From assembly GCA_944325825.1 (NCBI GenBank), contig CALVBP010000004.1:1-64000 (forward strand): a stretch of 64,000 nucleotides of DNA, in the 5' to 3' direction. Every line of letters begins with the position of its first letter. The stretch's first letter is position 1. This DNA is from Candidatus Gastranaerophilales bacterium. GTDB taxonomy: Bacteria; Cyanobacteriota; Vampirovibrionia; Gastranaerophilales; Gastranaerophilaceae. The notes below the pieces were generated by a model. The model was not told the DNA's origin. It saw only the letters and a program-made list of their open reading frames with translations, and made no database searches. A program made the translations under genes and the position numbers. Below are positions 25,728-35,005 of the stretch, piece after piece.

Positions 25728-27089
25728 ATGTCAATAGTTATAATGATACTTTTATTGAGCTTATTAATTTTAGTACATGAGGCGGGACATTTTCTTGCGG
25801 CCAGAGCTTTTGGAATAAAAGTAGAAAAGTTCGGATTCGGACTTCCGGTCGGCCCTACACTCTTTAGGACTAAATGCGGAGATGTGGAAGTCCTTGTCCA
25901 TGCATTTTTACTTGGCGGTTATGTTTCTTTTCCGGATGATGATAAAGATTGTGACCTTCCTATGGATTCAGAGGACAGATTTGTTAATAAACCTATTTGG
26001 CAGAGAGCAATAGTTGTTTCTGCAGGTGTTATTGCAAATGTAATATGTGCATTCGCTCTTGTATTTTTTGTTGCAGCCTGGACAAAGCAGCTGCCTTCCG
26101 GCAATTATGAAATATATGCTTCCGGAATCAGTGCTCCTGAGGGTGCCAGTGTTTGGAGTTCCGGGCTCCGGACGGGAGACAGAATCCTCTCTGCAAACGG
26201 CTGTGATATTAAAAATGTCTATTCTTTTGTAACAATCGTAAGGAATAGCGCTAAGAATAACGGAATAACTTCCCGGCAGACTATTGATAAGAATTATGAA
26301 AAATTGAAGGCTCTTAATCCGGGGCTTGAAAAAGATGAAATTATTCCGGCGGATTTGTCTATAAGACTTCCGCAAGAGCTTGAGAGTGATGTTATTACTA
26401 TGGATAAGTATGCTGCCAGAGGGGCTAAATACTTTAAAAGAGAAGGTATAAAATTTAATTCTGAATTGAAAGCTTTGAAAAAACAAATAGAGGGGAAAGC
26501 TGTTTATACATCTGATGGCAAATATACGATGTATGAAGTGGCGCAAGTTCTTTCGGACGGAGTTCATCCGATAAATATCACAGTTTTAAGGGATGGTAAA
26601 ACTGTTGAGCTTAAATCTATTTACCCCGACGAAAAAGGTCTGATAGGAATTGGGTTGGCTGCTAAGCAGACAATGATAAAAACCAATACTCCGCTAAGAG
26701 TTATAAAAGGCGGAAGTAAATATCTCTGGGATAATACATATATGATGATGTATTCATTGGGTCAGTTATTTACCGGAAATATACCATTAAAAGAGATGCA
26801 TGGTGTAGTTGCTATTACAAAAATCGGCGGAGATATGATTGATAAGACCGGAAAATCTTCCGGTATACTGCTTGCTGCGTTAATTTCCATGAATCTGGCA
26901 ATTTTGAATATTCTTCCGATACCGGCGTTAGACGGCGGGCATCTTATTTTTCTATTGGTCGAAAAAATTATGGGAAAACCGTTGGATGAAAAGATTATTG
27001 AAAGAATTTCATCTATATTCTTTTCTTTATTAATAATTTTAATGATATTTGTAGTATTTAATGATATTACATTACTGGTCGGTAAATAA
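25728..27089 (+). CDS. rseP: RseP-type site-2 membrane metalloprotease
   Basis: 453 aa from ATG 25728 (GAGGGTG upstream); an earlier in-frame ATG at 25659 lacks family similarity. The first helix bears HEAGH (zinc, catalytic Glu) and the third region has LPIPALDGGHL (the LDG zinc motif). Between them is a PDZ-like region (SSGLRTGDRILSANGCDI) with a long insertion. Membrane-embedded intramembrane protease that cuts anti-sigma factors or signal-peptide remnants. Confidence 0.93.
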   Translation: MSIVIMILLLSLLILVHEAGHFLAARAFGIKVEKFGFGLPVGPTLFRTKCGDVEVLVHAFLLGGYVSFPDDDKDCDLPMDSEDRFVNKPIWQRAIVVSAGVIANVICAFALVFFVAAWTKQLPSGNYEIYASGISAPEGASVWSSGLRTGDRILSANGCDIKNVYSFVTIVRNSAKNNGITSRQTIDKNYEKLKALNPGLEKDEIIPADLSIRLPQELESDVITMDKYAARGAKYFKREGIKFNSELKALKKQIEGKAVYTSDGKYTMYEVAQVLSDGVHPINITVLRDGKTVELKSIYPDEKGLIGIGLAAKQTMIKTNTPLRVIKGGSKYLWDNTYMMMYSLGQLFTGNIPLKEMHGVVAITKIGGDMIDKTGKSSGILLAALISMNLAILNILPIPALDGGHLIFLLVEKIMGKPLDEKIIERISSIFFSLLIILMIFVVFNDITLLVGK

Positions 27090-27140
27090 TCTCCCTCCGG
27101 CTAATTGTAAACCTTAACTGATTCATCCACAATTTGGGGT

Positions 27141-28490
27141 ATGAAGATAGTTATTATAGGCGGAGTTGCGGCAGGAGCAAAAGCGGCTGCAAAAGCAAAA
27201 AGAATCCTTCCGGAATCTGAGATACATATTTATACTCAGGATACCCATGTTTCATATTCGGCTTGCGGGCTTCCTTATTATATTGAAGGAAATTTTGAGG
27301 ATTGGCAGAAGCTTATTGTCCGCTCAAAAGAAGAATTTGAAAAAAGCGGAATCCATGTTCATACTTTGAATCAGGTTACGAAAATTCTTCCTATTGATAA
27401 AAAAATTATGGTTAAAAACCTTGAAACAGGGGAATTGAGTTTCGTTAACTATGATAAACTTGTTATTTCAACGGGTTCAATACCTTATTTACCTGAACTT
27501 CCAAAAGACAATCTAAAGAATATTTATACCTTAAAAACGCTTCATGACGGAATTGCTATAAAATCCACAATGCAAAAAGTTAATAATATTACGGTAATAG
27601 GCGGCGGATATATAGGAATTGAACTGATTGAAGCTTTTGTAAAAAACGGGAAGCAGGTGACTTTAATAGAAAGAGCGCCTTTTATACTTTCTGTCTTTGA
27701 TGAAGATATTTCCTCTCTTATCCAAAATTATATTTTAGAAAATTCCAATAATCAGGTAAAAATTATAACGGATGATGTAATAAGTGAATTTATTGGAGAA
27801 GAAAAAGTAAGCGGAGTGTTAACCGCAAAAGGCTCCGGTTTCGAAACGGAGATGGTGGTTCTGGCTGCGGGTGTCAGACCTGTTGTGGATATTGCAAAGG
27901 ATGCCGGAATAAATTTAGGAATAACAGGGGCTATTAAAGTTAACAGCAGGATGGAAACAAATATTCCTGATATTTATGCCTGCGGGGATTGTGCTGAAAA
28001 AGTTAATATAATATCTCATACTCCGGTTTGGATTCCTCTCGGGTCAACGGCTAATAAAGAAGGACGTGTGGCTGCAATCAATTTGTGCGGAGGAACCGAA
28101 GATTTTGAAGGAGTTCTGGGTTCAACGGTTACCAGATATCTTAACTTAAATATTTCTATGACCGGACTTTCTGAAAAAATGGCGCAAAAACTTGGTTATG
28201 ATACGGTCTCAGTAGTGATTACCAAAAGAGATAAAGCAGGATATATACCGGAAGTCCAAAATGTTACTCTGAAGCTGATAGCAGACAGAAGGTCGCATAA
28301 AATACTCGGGGCTCAGGCAATCGGCTGCGGGGATGCGGACAAAAGAGTTAATACTGTATCGGCAGGCTTAATAGAAGGGATGACGGTAGAAAATTTGCTT
28401 GATGTAGACTTGACTTATGCCCCGCCGTTTTCTACAAGTGAAGATATTCTTCTTTCTGCCGGAAGGATTCTAAAATCAAAGCTGTCTTGA
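27141..28490 (+). CDS. CoA-disulfide reductase / NADH oxidase family flavoprotein
   Basis: 449 aa FAD/NAD(P)H pyridine-nucleotide-disulfide oxidoreductase of the single-cysteine group. FAD motif GGVAAGAKAAAKAKR, redox Cys in SYSACGLPYYIEG (~43), NAD motif IGGGYIGIELIEAF, and second FAD motif YACGDCAE. The SxxxCGLPY form marks CoA-disulfide reductases, NADH oxidases and related per/polysulfide reductases; exact substrate not decidable. Weak ribosome site. Confidence 0.9.
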   Translation: MKIVIIGGVAAGAKAAAKAKRILPESEIHIYTQDTHVSYSACGLPYYIEGNFEDWQKLIVRSKEEFEKSGIHVHTLNQVTKILPIDKKIMVKNLETGELSFVNYDKLVISTGSIPYLPELPKDNLKNIYTLKTLHDGIAIKSTMQKVNNITVIGGGYIGIELIEAFVKNGKQVTLIERAPFILSVFDEDISSLIQNYILENSNNQVKIITDDVISEFIGEEKVSGVLTAKGSGFETEMVVLAAGVRPVVDIAKDAGINLGITGAIKVNSRMETNIPDIYACGDCAEKVNIISHTPVWIPLGSTANKEGRVAAINLCGGTEDFEGVLGSTVTRYLNLNISMTGLSEKMAQKLGYDTVSVVITKRDKAGYIPEVQNVTLKLIADRRSHKILGAQAIGCGDADKRVNTVSAGLIEGMTVENLLDVDLTYAPPFSTSEDILLSAGRILKSKLS

Positions 28491-28564
28491 TTAACGTCAG
28501 AAAAATTATCAAGAGTTTCCGCCGGTTCATTTATAAGCTGCCGTTTTGTAAAAAATCAAACCGT

Positions 28565-29095
28565 CTAAGGTTGGAGTATGGTACTAACTTCATCACATTC
28601 TTTAGCAATCTTATCACTATATATACCGTTTTTTCTAAAGAAATCCCTGTATGCCCAGTCATCTGCGTAATGTTGAAGGATAACTTCTGAAGGTATCCTT
28701 ATTCCCTTTTTCGAAGACTGATTTGTTACTGATTGAAAATCTTTAACAGAGATACCTTTTTCGGTTAATTTCTTTTTAATTATCTCAATTGCTTTTGATT
28801 CTGAAAAATCGCTGGCAGGACGCATATCCGCTGCTATTTTATTGAATTCTGCAACACAGGCGGAATCTTTTGCTGCCTGAGTCCCATTGAATACATCCCG
28901 GTATGCTAATGAATCTAATTTTGATTGTATAAAACGCTCATTTTCGTTACTAAGTATTTTTTCATATTCCATCTGGGAATGGTTCGCCCTTATCATATAA
29001 CTTTTTACACGATCTTCTGTATTCATGCAAGCGCTGAGAAGAGCTGTCATTCCAACAGCTGTTGCCGGAATAAAGGTTCTTAAAGATAATTTCAT
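28565..29095 (-). CDS. Putative lipoprotein, unknown
   Basis: 176 aa. Basic N-terminus, hydrophobic core and lipobox LLSAC with Cys23, so it is lipid-anchored. The mature part is charged and helical with KAIEIIKKKLTEKGISVKDF. No family recognised. It has its own strong ribosome site (AAGGAG) and follows bioA by 12 bp, so it may be read through from the biotin genes. Confidence 0.75.
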   Translation of the reverse strand: MKLSLRTFIPATAVGMTALLSACMNTEDRVKSYMIRANHSQMEYEKILSNENERFIQSKLDSLAYRDVFNGTQAAKDSACVAEFNKIAADMRPASDFSESKAIEIIKKKLTEKGISVKDFQSVTNQSSKKGIRIPSEVILQHYADDWAYRDFFRKNGIYSDKIAKECDEVSTILQP

Positions 29096-29107
29096 TGAGG
29101 ATACTCC

Positions 29108-30526
29108 TTATATTTCTTTAAGTGTACCATATAAAATTTCTTTTGTACATTCAAGCGCTATATCTGTTACAAAGTTCATGTCCTCTTTTTCAATAATCAG
29201 CGGCGGATTAAAATAGATGACATCTCCCAGAGGCCTTAAAAGAACTCCTTTTTCCAAAGCTTTTTTGTATATTTGATATCCTGTACGCTTTGTATAATCC
29301 AGAGGTTCTTTAGTTTCTTTATTTTTTACAAGCTCTATTGCATTGATTAATCCTATTGAGCGGACTTCTCCGACATTTTCAAGCGGAAGGAATTTTTCTT
29401 TAATAATTTTGTTAAAATAAGCAGCTCTTTTATTTGCATTTTCAATAATCTTTTCATCTTTCAATATTTTTAAAACTTCAATTGCTGCAGAGCAGGCAAG
29501 CGGATTTCCGGCATAGGTGTGAGAGTGCATAAATGCTTTGCCTTTAAGATAATCATCATAGAATGCATCATAAATTTCTTGAGTTGTAACAGCTATTGCC
29601 ATTGGCATGTATCCGCCTGTTAAACCCTTTGAGAGGCACATAATATCCGGACTTACACCTGCATGGTTAAAGGCAAACATTTTACCCGTTCTGCCGTAAC
29701 CCGTTGCAATTTCGTCAGCAATTAAATGAACTTTATATTTATCACAGAGTTCTCTCAATTTTTTAAGATAAAGAGGGGGATAAATTTTCATTCCTGCAGA
29801 ACCTTGAAGAAGCGGTTCTACAATAATTGCAGCAGTTTCATCACCGTATTTTTCAAAAGCTTCTTCTGCTTTTTTGAAACATTCGCAAGCACAGAAAGCT
29901 CCTTCTCCTTGAGGAGAGGGTCGGGATGAGGAGGTGTCATCCTGCTCCGAGTGTCCGGTACAATGCTTTCCGTAAGGACACCTGTAACAATCAGGCCCGT
30001 CAATTCTTATAACATCTAATAGGAGAGGTTTATAAAGCTGTGTATATAAATCTACTCCGCCCATTGCCAGTGCCGCAAGCGTTTCTCCATGATAAGCATC
30101 AGTAAGTGCCATAAATCTTTTCTTTTGCGGATTACCTGTTTGGTAATGGTATTGAAAACTCATTTTTAAAGCCATTTCTATAGCTGAAGAACCATTATCC
30201 GCAAAATTAAATTTGCATAAACCTTCGGGAAGAACTTTTGCAAGTTCCTGACATAATGTAATAGCAGGTTTGTGGGAAAAATTGGCAAAAATAACGTGTT
30301 CAAGAGAGTCTATTTGTTTTTTTATTGCAGCATTAATGCGAGGATTACAGTGCCCGAGTAGATTACACCACCATGAACTGATTACATCCTTATAACATTT
30401 TCCGTTGATATCATAAAGATTTATCCCTTCACCTCGTTCAATAACAATAGGAGGAAGCGTTTCATAGTCTTTCATTTGTGAGCACGGATGCCATATGTAT
30501 TTTAAATCTTCTTGCTGCCAGTCCAT
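29108..30526 (-). CDS. bioA: Adenosylmethionine-8-amino-7-oxononanoate aminotransferase, with in-frame repeat insertion
   Basis: 472 aa, PLP class-III aminotransferase. Motifs are WHPCSQM near the start, ISSWWCNLLGHCNPRIN, the PLP-binding Lys in CLSKGLTGGYMP, and IADEIATGYGRTG. It makes 7,8-diaminopelargonate for biotin. Residues ~196-209 (SSSRPSPQGEG) are encoded by a copy of the palindromic repeat also at 14273. The frame is kept, and the spot lies in a Cys-containing surface loop between CPYGKHC and ECFKK. Sixteen bp behind bioD, same transcript. Confidence 0.95.
   Translation of the reverse strand: MDWQQEDLKYIWHPCSQMKDYETLPPIVIERGEGINLYDINGKCYKDVISSWWCNLLGHCNPRINAAIKKQIDSLEHVIFANFSHKPAITLCQELAKVLPEGLCKFNFADNGSSAIEMALKMSFQYHYQTGNPQKKRFMALTDAYHGETLAALAMGGVDLYTQLYKPLLLDVIRIDGPDCYRCPYGKHCTGHSEQDDTSSSRPSPQGEGAFCACECFKKAEEAFEKYGDETAAIIVEPLLQGSAGMKIYPPLYLKKLRELCDKYKVHLIADEIATGYGRTGKMFAFNHAGVSPDIMCLSKGLTGGYMPMAIAVTTQEIYDAFYDDYLKGKAFMHSHTYAGNPLACSAAIEVLKILKDEKIIENANKRAAYFNKIIKEKFLPLENVGEVRSIGLINAIELVKNKETKEPLDYTKRTGYQIYKKALEKGVLLRPLGDVIYFNPPLIIEKEDMNFVTDIALECTKEILYGTLKEI
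29902..29939. repeat. Small palindromic repeat, copy 2 (inside bioA)
   Basis: Aligns with 14273-14307 over CTTCTCCTTG-GGAGAGGG, GATGAGG and AGGTGTCA, with a few-base insertion. It is translated in frame as part of BioA. Confidence 0.65.
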
Positions 30527-30542
30527 TTTTTACCTTTCTGAT

Positions 30543-31214
30543 TTATTTAAAAAATTTTTCTAAAAGTACAATGTCTTTTTGCCCTTTTTCAACAGTTGCA
30601 ACAACTTTAATCCCTGTAAGATACTCTACTTGTTTTAAGTTGTCCTGATGCATAAAATTGTCAGGTTCGTAGTTATTTAGGATAATTCCTTCAATATTTA
30701 TTCCGTTAGTCTTTGCATATTCCGTAGTTAAGAGTACGGAATTAATAGTTCCCAAACCTCCGTCTGCAATAAGCAGTACATTTATCCCCAAATCTTTTAT
30801 TAAATCTTTGAGGAGGTATTTTTCTCCGTTTTCAAGCCTTAGGGGGCATGTGATTCCTCCGGCGCCTTCTATTAAAAGATAGTCATATTTTTCTGACGCT
30901 TTTTTATAGTCAGCAAGAATTCTTTTTGTGTCAATAATTTCTCCGGCTCTTTGCGATGCAAGGTGCGGTGAAACAGCTTCTTTCCACCAGTAAGTTACAC
31001 AATCATTTGCTGCTGCCGGAATCTTAGCAGTATCAACTACATAATTGCAGTCGCTTTCTGTCAATATCCCTTCAAATTCTTCTACTCCGCTTAAAACAGG
31101 TTTAAAATATCCGCAGTTGAATCCGGATTGCCGTATTTTTTTAACAATAAGAGCTGAAACATAGGTTTTTCCAATATCTGTTCCCGTAGCTGTGATAAAA
31201 ATATTTTTTGACAT
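30543..31214 (-). CDS. bioD: Dethiobiotin synthetase
   Basis: 223 aa. The P-loop variant ITATGTDIGKTYVSALI, YFKPVLSG, and EGAGGITCPLR are hallmark BioD motifs. It closes the ureido ring of dethiobiotin using ATP and CO2. Ribosome site AAAGGG. It heads a bioD-bioA operon. bioB and bioF are not in this window. Confidence 0.96.
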   Translation of the reverse strand: MSKNIFITATGTDIGKTYVSALIVKKIRQSGFNCGYFKPVLSGVEEFEGILTESDCNYVVDTAKIPAAANDCVTYWWKEAVSPHLASQRAGEIIDTKRILADYKKASEKYDYLLIEGAGGITCPLRLENGEKYLLKDLIKDLGINVLLIADGGLGTINSVLLTTEYAKTNGINIEGIILNNYEPDNFMHQDNLKQVEYLTGIKVVATVEKGQKDIVLLEKFFK

Positions 31215-31252
31215 GAATTGCCCTTTCCTTAAAACAGGGTATCACTTAAATT

Positions 31253-32188
31253 TTATTTCACAACAGAGAGCATGTATCTTGTGCAGTCTTTTGAATTATG
31301 GCATCTTTTTGCAATTTCGTAGCAAGCATTTACTACTTTATTATAGGCAGTGCTGTCTACGAGATAACTTTCGATTTTAAATATGAGGTCGGAAAAATCT
31401 TCATAAAAAGGCATGTGTCCTTCAAATAAGGCAAGCTCTTCTCTATAGTCGCTTATCATTAATCGCTTGCAGGCTGCAGCCTGAAAAGTTCGATAATTGA
31501 GTGATGAGATTCCCTGAGAGTTCATATTAAATAAAATTCTGGCATTATTGATTGCTTTTGCCATATCTTCTTCATTATCAATAAAACCCTGATAGCAGAG
31601 GTCAATTATTTCAGGATATGTTGCTCTTTTTCTTGCATCTTCATGGTGTTTTTCAATAGCGTACCAGGCAACTTTTAGATGCGGGAGTTTCATAACCAGT
31701 TCCTCAAAAAAGCTTAACCGATAGTCTGTATCAAGTCTGCCGGCAAACATTATATCAAATTCCGGCTGATTGCCAAAATCTTTATAGATATCAAAATTTA
31801 CAAAGTGCGGCATGTAGTGAATATTTTTGAAAGTTTCATATCCGGTTAAAACCTTATCCCAGTAAAAAGTATAATTATCCTCATCTTCCAGATACGGGAG
31901 ATATTTTTCCCACTCAGGACCGGAGGTTTTGCTTCTTATGTCATCGGAAAAATAATTTACAGAAGGTATTTTAAGTCCGTTGTCCACTTTTATCTTAAGT
32001 CCGGAAAAATCATATCCGACAATTTGCGAGTATTTCTTTTTAAGAACTTGATTTAAATTATTATCAAATAATTCATCATAAACTGTTACATCGCATCCGT
32101 TCTGCCGGTATCCGTCAATAATACTGCTGGTTGTCAGCCTTCCGCCGATGCTTATTGGTAGTATTGCTAAAACACTCTTCTTTTTCAT
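31253..32188 (-). CDS. CgeB-like glycosyltransferase
   Basis: 311 aa. C-terminal half DIMFAGRLDTDYRLSFFEELV, then CYQGFIDNEEDMAKAINNARILFNMNSQGISSLNYRTFQAAACKRLMISDYRE matches the CgeB/YkvP-type glycosyltransferase family (GT-B fold; short blocks quoted). Acts in surface polysaccharide or protein glycosylation; substrate unknown. No Shine-Dalgarno. TAAAAT lies 10 nt before ATG, again near-leaderless. It diverges from the large acidic membrane protein gene. Confidence 0.75.
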   Translation of the reverse strand: MKKKSVLAILPISIGGRLTTSSIIDGYRQNGCDVTVYDELFDNNLNQVLKKKYSQIVGYDFSGLKIKVDNGLKIPSVNYFSDDIRSKTSGPEWEKYLPYLEDEDNYTFYWDKVLTGYETFKNIHYMPHFVNFDIYKDFGNQPEFDIMFAGRLDTDYRLSFFEELVMKLPHLKVAWYAIEKHHEDARKRATYPEIIDLCYQGFIDNEEDMAKAINNARILFNMNSQGISSLNYRTFQAAACKRLMISDYREELALFEGHMPFYEDFSDLIFKIESYLVDSTAYNKVVNACYEIAKRCHNSKDCTRYMLSVVK

Positions 32189-32287
32189 AATTTTTAATAT
32201 TTTAGCATTTTGAGCGAATCTTTACAATAGATATGCGGGAAAATTATGATACAAATTGATGATTTTTCTTTACATATATAGGTTCTT

Positions 32288-32306
32288 TTTTAACATTATG
32301 TTAAAA
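32288..32306 (+). promoter_or_regulatory. Perfect palindrome overlapping a -10 box
   Basis: TTTTAACAT-T-ATGTTAAAA, 9-bp perfect arms, with the -10 TAAAAT (32302-32307) at its right side, 7 nt before the ATG at 32315. It has the shape of an operator that would block a leaderless promoter. Confidence 0.5.
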
Positions 32307-32314
32307 TAATAATT

Positions 32315-35005
32315 ATGAAGCAGTTTAAGAAGAGAACAATTGCACTGGTTTTAGCGAGTGTAATCACAGTGGCAGGTTCATTTGCCGCTGAGAATTACAA
32401 AAACAGTCTTATGGGTCTGGTTTTTAAACATAATTCTGACGGAACTGTTAATATGACCCTGCAAACAAAGGCAAACTATGACGGTAATGTTTCTCTTATT
32501 AGAAAAGACCCGACAACTTATTTAATTATGCTTCCGGAATTTAACAGCCAGGCTCCTACGCCGGATTTGAAAGATGTTTCTTCAAATATAGAATCGGTAT
32601 CCGTAAGAACAATGCCTTATACAAACAGCGGGAACGGATATACAAAAATAACTATTAAAGCTTATGAAGACACAATTTTAACCGCAGATAAAGCCTTATA
32701 TATTCCTGCTGCTCAGCCCAATGCTTTGCCGGATTCAAGACACGCAGAGGAAGATATAACGGTTCAGCCTCATGAGGAGCCTGGGCAAGAACCGGCTGCC
32801 CGGATTGAAGAAGAACGGCATGAACCCGTGTACCATGAGTACCGCTCGGAGCGCAGGTCATATGAGACAGAACGCAATGAACCGGAAATGCCGCAGCCTC
32901 GCCGAGAAAATATGGCAGCAACAACTCCTGTAGTAAAAACTCCTCAGGCAGGTACTGTTCCTGATTTTGTAACCGATACTGAACCTCAGCAATCCGGCGA
33001 TTCAACAGAAGCGTTTTTATTAGTACTGGGTATATTCTTTGTTCTGACAGCTTCTATCTACCTTTTTGTCAGAGCAAAAAATAAGCTTGCGGAAATTGCC
33101 GGTGAGCAAATTGTTATTGAAGTTGATGAACCAAAGGAAGATAAAAAGCCTAAATCTGTAACAAAGAAGACGAAAAAAATAAAGAATGCAATAAATAATC
33201 TTGATACTAAATACAAAAACCCCGTTTCGATACCCAAAAATATTGAATATACTCCTTCTGAACCGATAGATGATACTAAGGAAGAAGTAAATATAGTTGA
33301 TTTGGATGAATTATATCATGATAAAACCACTTCAAAAACAGAATCTGATACTTCTACAATTTCTGAAGAAGAGAATCAGGCATTGGAAGATTTTTTAAGC
33401 GGATTTTCTTTTGATGAAGAAGCTTTTGCAGAAGAAAATTCTGAAGAAGAAACTTCCGGATTTGATGAAGAATACTATGAAAAAACTATTCACAATGATA
33501 ATTTGAGTTTTACACAAGATGATACCGATAGGGTTAATCAGTTATTAAATACGGAAATTAGCGATTCAACTCTCAGAAATATTGAAGAATTTGCTGTTTC
33601 CAATCCTATTAAAAAAATTCCGACAAAACAGGAAATTCTGGAAGATTTAGTTACAACTTATGCGGTTTCGCAAAATATCATTTTTACTCAAGAAGATGTC
33701 GATGCCCTAAATAAACTTATTAATGTAGAAATTGACCCGGATTTTCTTACGGATTTGCGCACTAATCCGGAACGTGCGGAAGAAATGCGTGCTGAAATTG
33801 AACGACAAAAAGATAAACCGCATAAAACTTCTGAAATTTTAACATTAAATGTAAAAGATATGCTTCCGGACTTGTCAGAAGCTCTTAGAAAACAAGGCGG
33901 GCGAAGAATTGAATCCGAAGTTAAGCCTGTGACGGTTTATTACAGCGAGGGCTATGAGTATACAAAACTTTCTCTTGATGGTATATTGCCGGATTTATCC
34001 AAAGAAATCAATAATGCAGATGCCTATGTCTCAAAACCTTCTGCTGATATCGAGCTGGTAGATACAAGTTATCAAGTAGATAAATTAAAGATTTCAAATC
34101 AGCTTCCGAATCTTGAAGATGTGCTAAAGAATCCGGAAAAATATGAAGAACCTAAACAAAAGCCGGTAATTGTGGATGAAGAAGCTCTTCTCAAAAATAT
34201 TAGCAATGTTCAATTTAAACCTTTCTATGACGGAAGTGAAAGTTTTGAAATTATAAATGAAGATGATTCCAACGCTCCAAGTGTATCTGATATCCAAAAA
34301 GAATTTAGCCAATTTGGTAATTTTGAGATTTCTAATCAGGATGATGACGAGACTCCGAGTGTTCAGGATGATTATGATGATTTTGAATCTCTTTATCGTA
34401 ATGATTTCGTGGATTTAGATAAACAGTTTGTTACTGAACAGCCGAAAGAGAATCTTTCGGAAACAAATGATAATTCCGATAAACTGCTGGAAGAAATAGC
34501 GGTTGATGAGGCTGTTGTTAAAGATGAGTCTCCGGCGAAACCAATCAAAAATAAACAGAGCTCAAAAAATGATTCAAAAAAAGATTCCGCAGAGAGTCTT
34601 TTGAACCATCTTGAAAAAAGCAGAGAAGAACGTGCGACAAGAAAAGCAAGAATTATGCTGAAAAAACAAGAACAACAAAATTCTGAAACAGGTAAAAAAT
34701 CTGAAAAGCAAATACAATGTATTTTGGATGATGAAGTGTATACAGTAGTAAGCTCTGTAGAGTTTATAAATAATGTTGGCTGTCATTTGGCAAAAAATGA
34801 CAACGGTTATACTGTTCTCGGCTTTGTTGGTAATAAACTGCTTAAAATCAAACAGTATTCGGCTTTGAAAAGTGAAAAAATACAGGCTCGTATCAGCGAA
34901 AATCTTCCTGACGGCGGGTTAAGATATATAGTAAGAATAGGTATTCATAAATTTATCGTAAATGTTCATAAAGATAACCTCGAATACGTAATGGATTTAT
35001 GTTAA
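32315..35005 (+). CDS. Membrane protein: AMIN-like N-domain, one TM, very long acidic cytoplasmic tail
   Basis: 896 aa. Signal peptide or first helix (1-25), then a ~110-residue beta-rich extracytoplasmic domain (GLVFKHNSDGTVNMTLQTK..., SVSVRTMPYTNSG) like AMIN/pilus-associated domains. A Pro/Glu linker follows, a single TM at ~233-252, then ~640 residues that are strongly acidic and low complexity with short recurring helices (KISNQLPNLEDVLKNPEKYEEP; DGILPDLSKEIN). The C-terminal ~75 residues form a compact basic domain. The layout recalls FimV-type pilus-assembly scaffolds but no LysM or family match is visible. No Shine-Dalgarno; leaderless promoter inferred. Its last 7 bp overlap the next gene. 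Confidence 0.75.
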   Translation: MKQFKKRTIALVLASVITVAGSFAAENYKNSLMGLVFKHNSDGTVNMTLQTKANYDGNVSLIRKDPTTYLIMLPEFNSQAPTPDLKDVSSNIESVSVRTMPYTNSGNGYTKITIKAYEDTILTADKALYIPAAQPNALPDSRHAEEDITVQPHEEPGQEPAARIEEERHEPVYHEYRSERRSYETERNEPEMPQPRRENMAATTPVVKTPQAGTVPDFVTDTEPQQSGDSTEAFLLVLGIFFVLTASIYLFVRAKNKLAEIAGEQIVIEVDEPKEDKKPKSVTKKTKKIKNAINNLDTKYKNPVSIPKNIEYTPSEPIDDTKEEVNIVDLDELYHDKTTSKTESDTSTISEEENQALEDFLSGFSFDEEAFAEENSEEETSGFDEEYYEKTIHNDNLSFTQDDTDRVNQLLNTEISDSTLRNIEEFAVSNPIKKIPTKQEILEDLVTTYAVSQNIIFTQEDVDALNKLINVEIDPDFLTDLRTNPERAEEMRAEIERQKDKPHKTSEILTLNVKDMLPDLSEALRKQGGRRIESEVKPVTVYYSEGYEYTKLSLDGILPDLSKEINNADAYVSKPSADIELVDTSYQVDKLKISNQLPNLEDVLKNPEKYEEPKQKPVIVDEEALLKNISNVQFKPFYDGSESFEIINEDDSNAPSVSDIQKEFSQFGNFEISNQDDDETPSVQDDYDDFESLYRNDFVDLDKQFVTEQPKENLSETNDNSDKLLEEIAVDEAVVKDESPAKPIKNKQSSKNDSKKDSAESLLNHLEKSREERATRKARIMLKKQEQQNSETGKKSEKQIQCILDDEVYTVVSSVEFINNVGCHLAKNDNGYTVLGFVGNKLLKIKQYSALKSEKIQARISENLPDGGLRYIVRIGIHKFIVNVHKDNLEYVMDLC

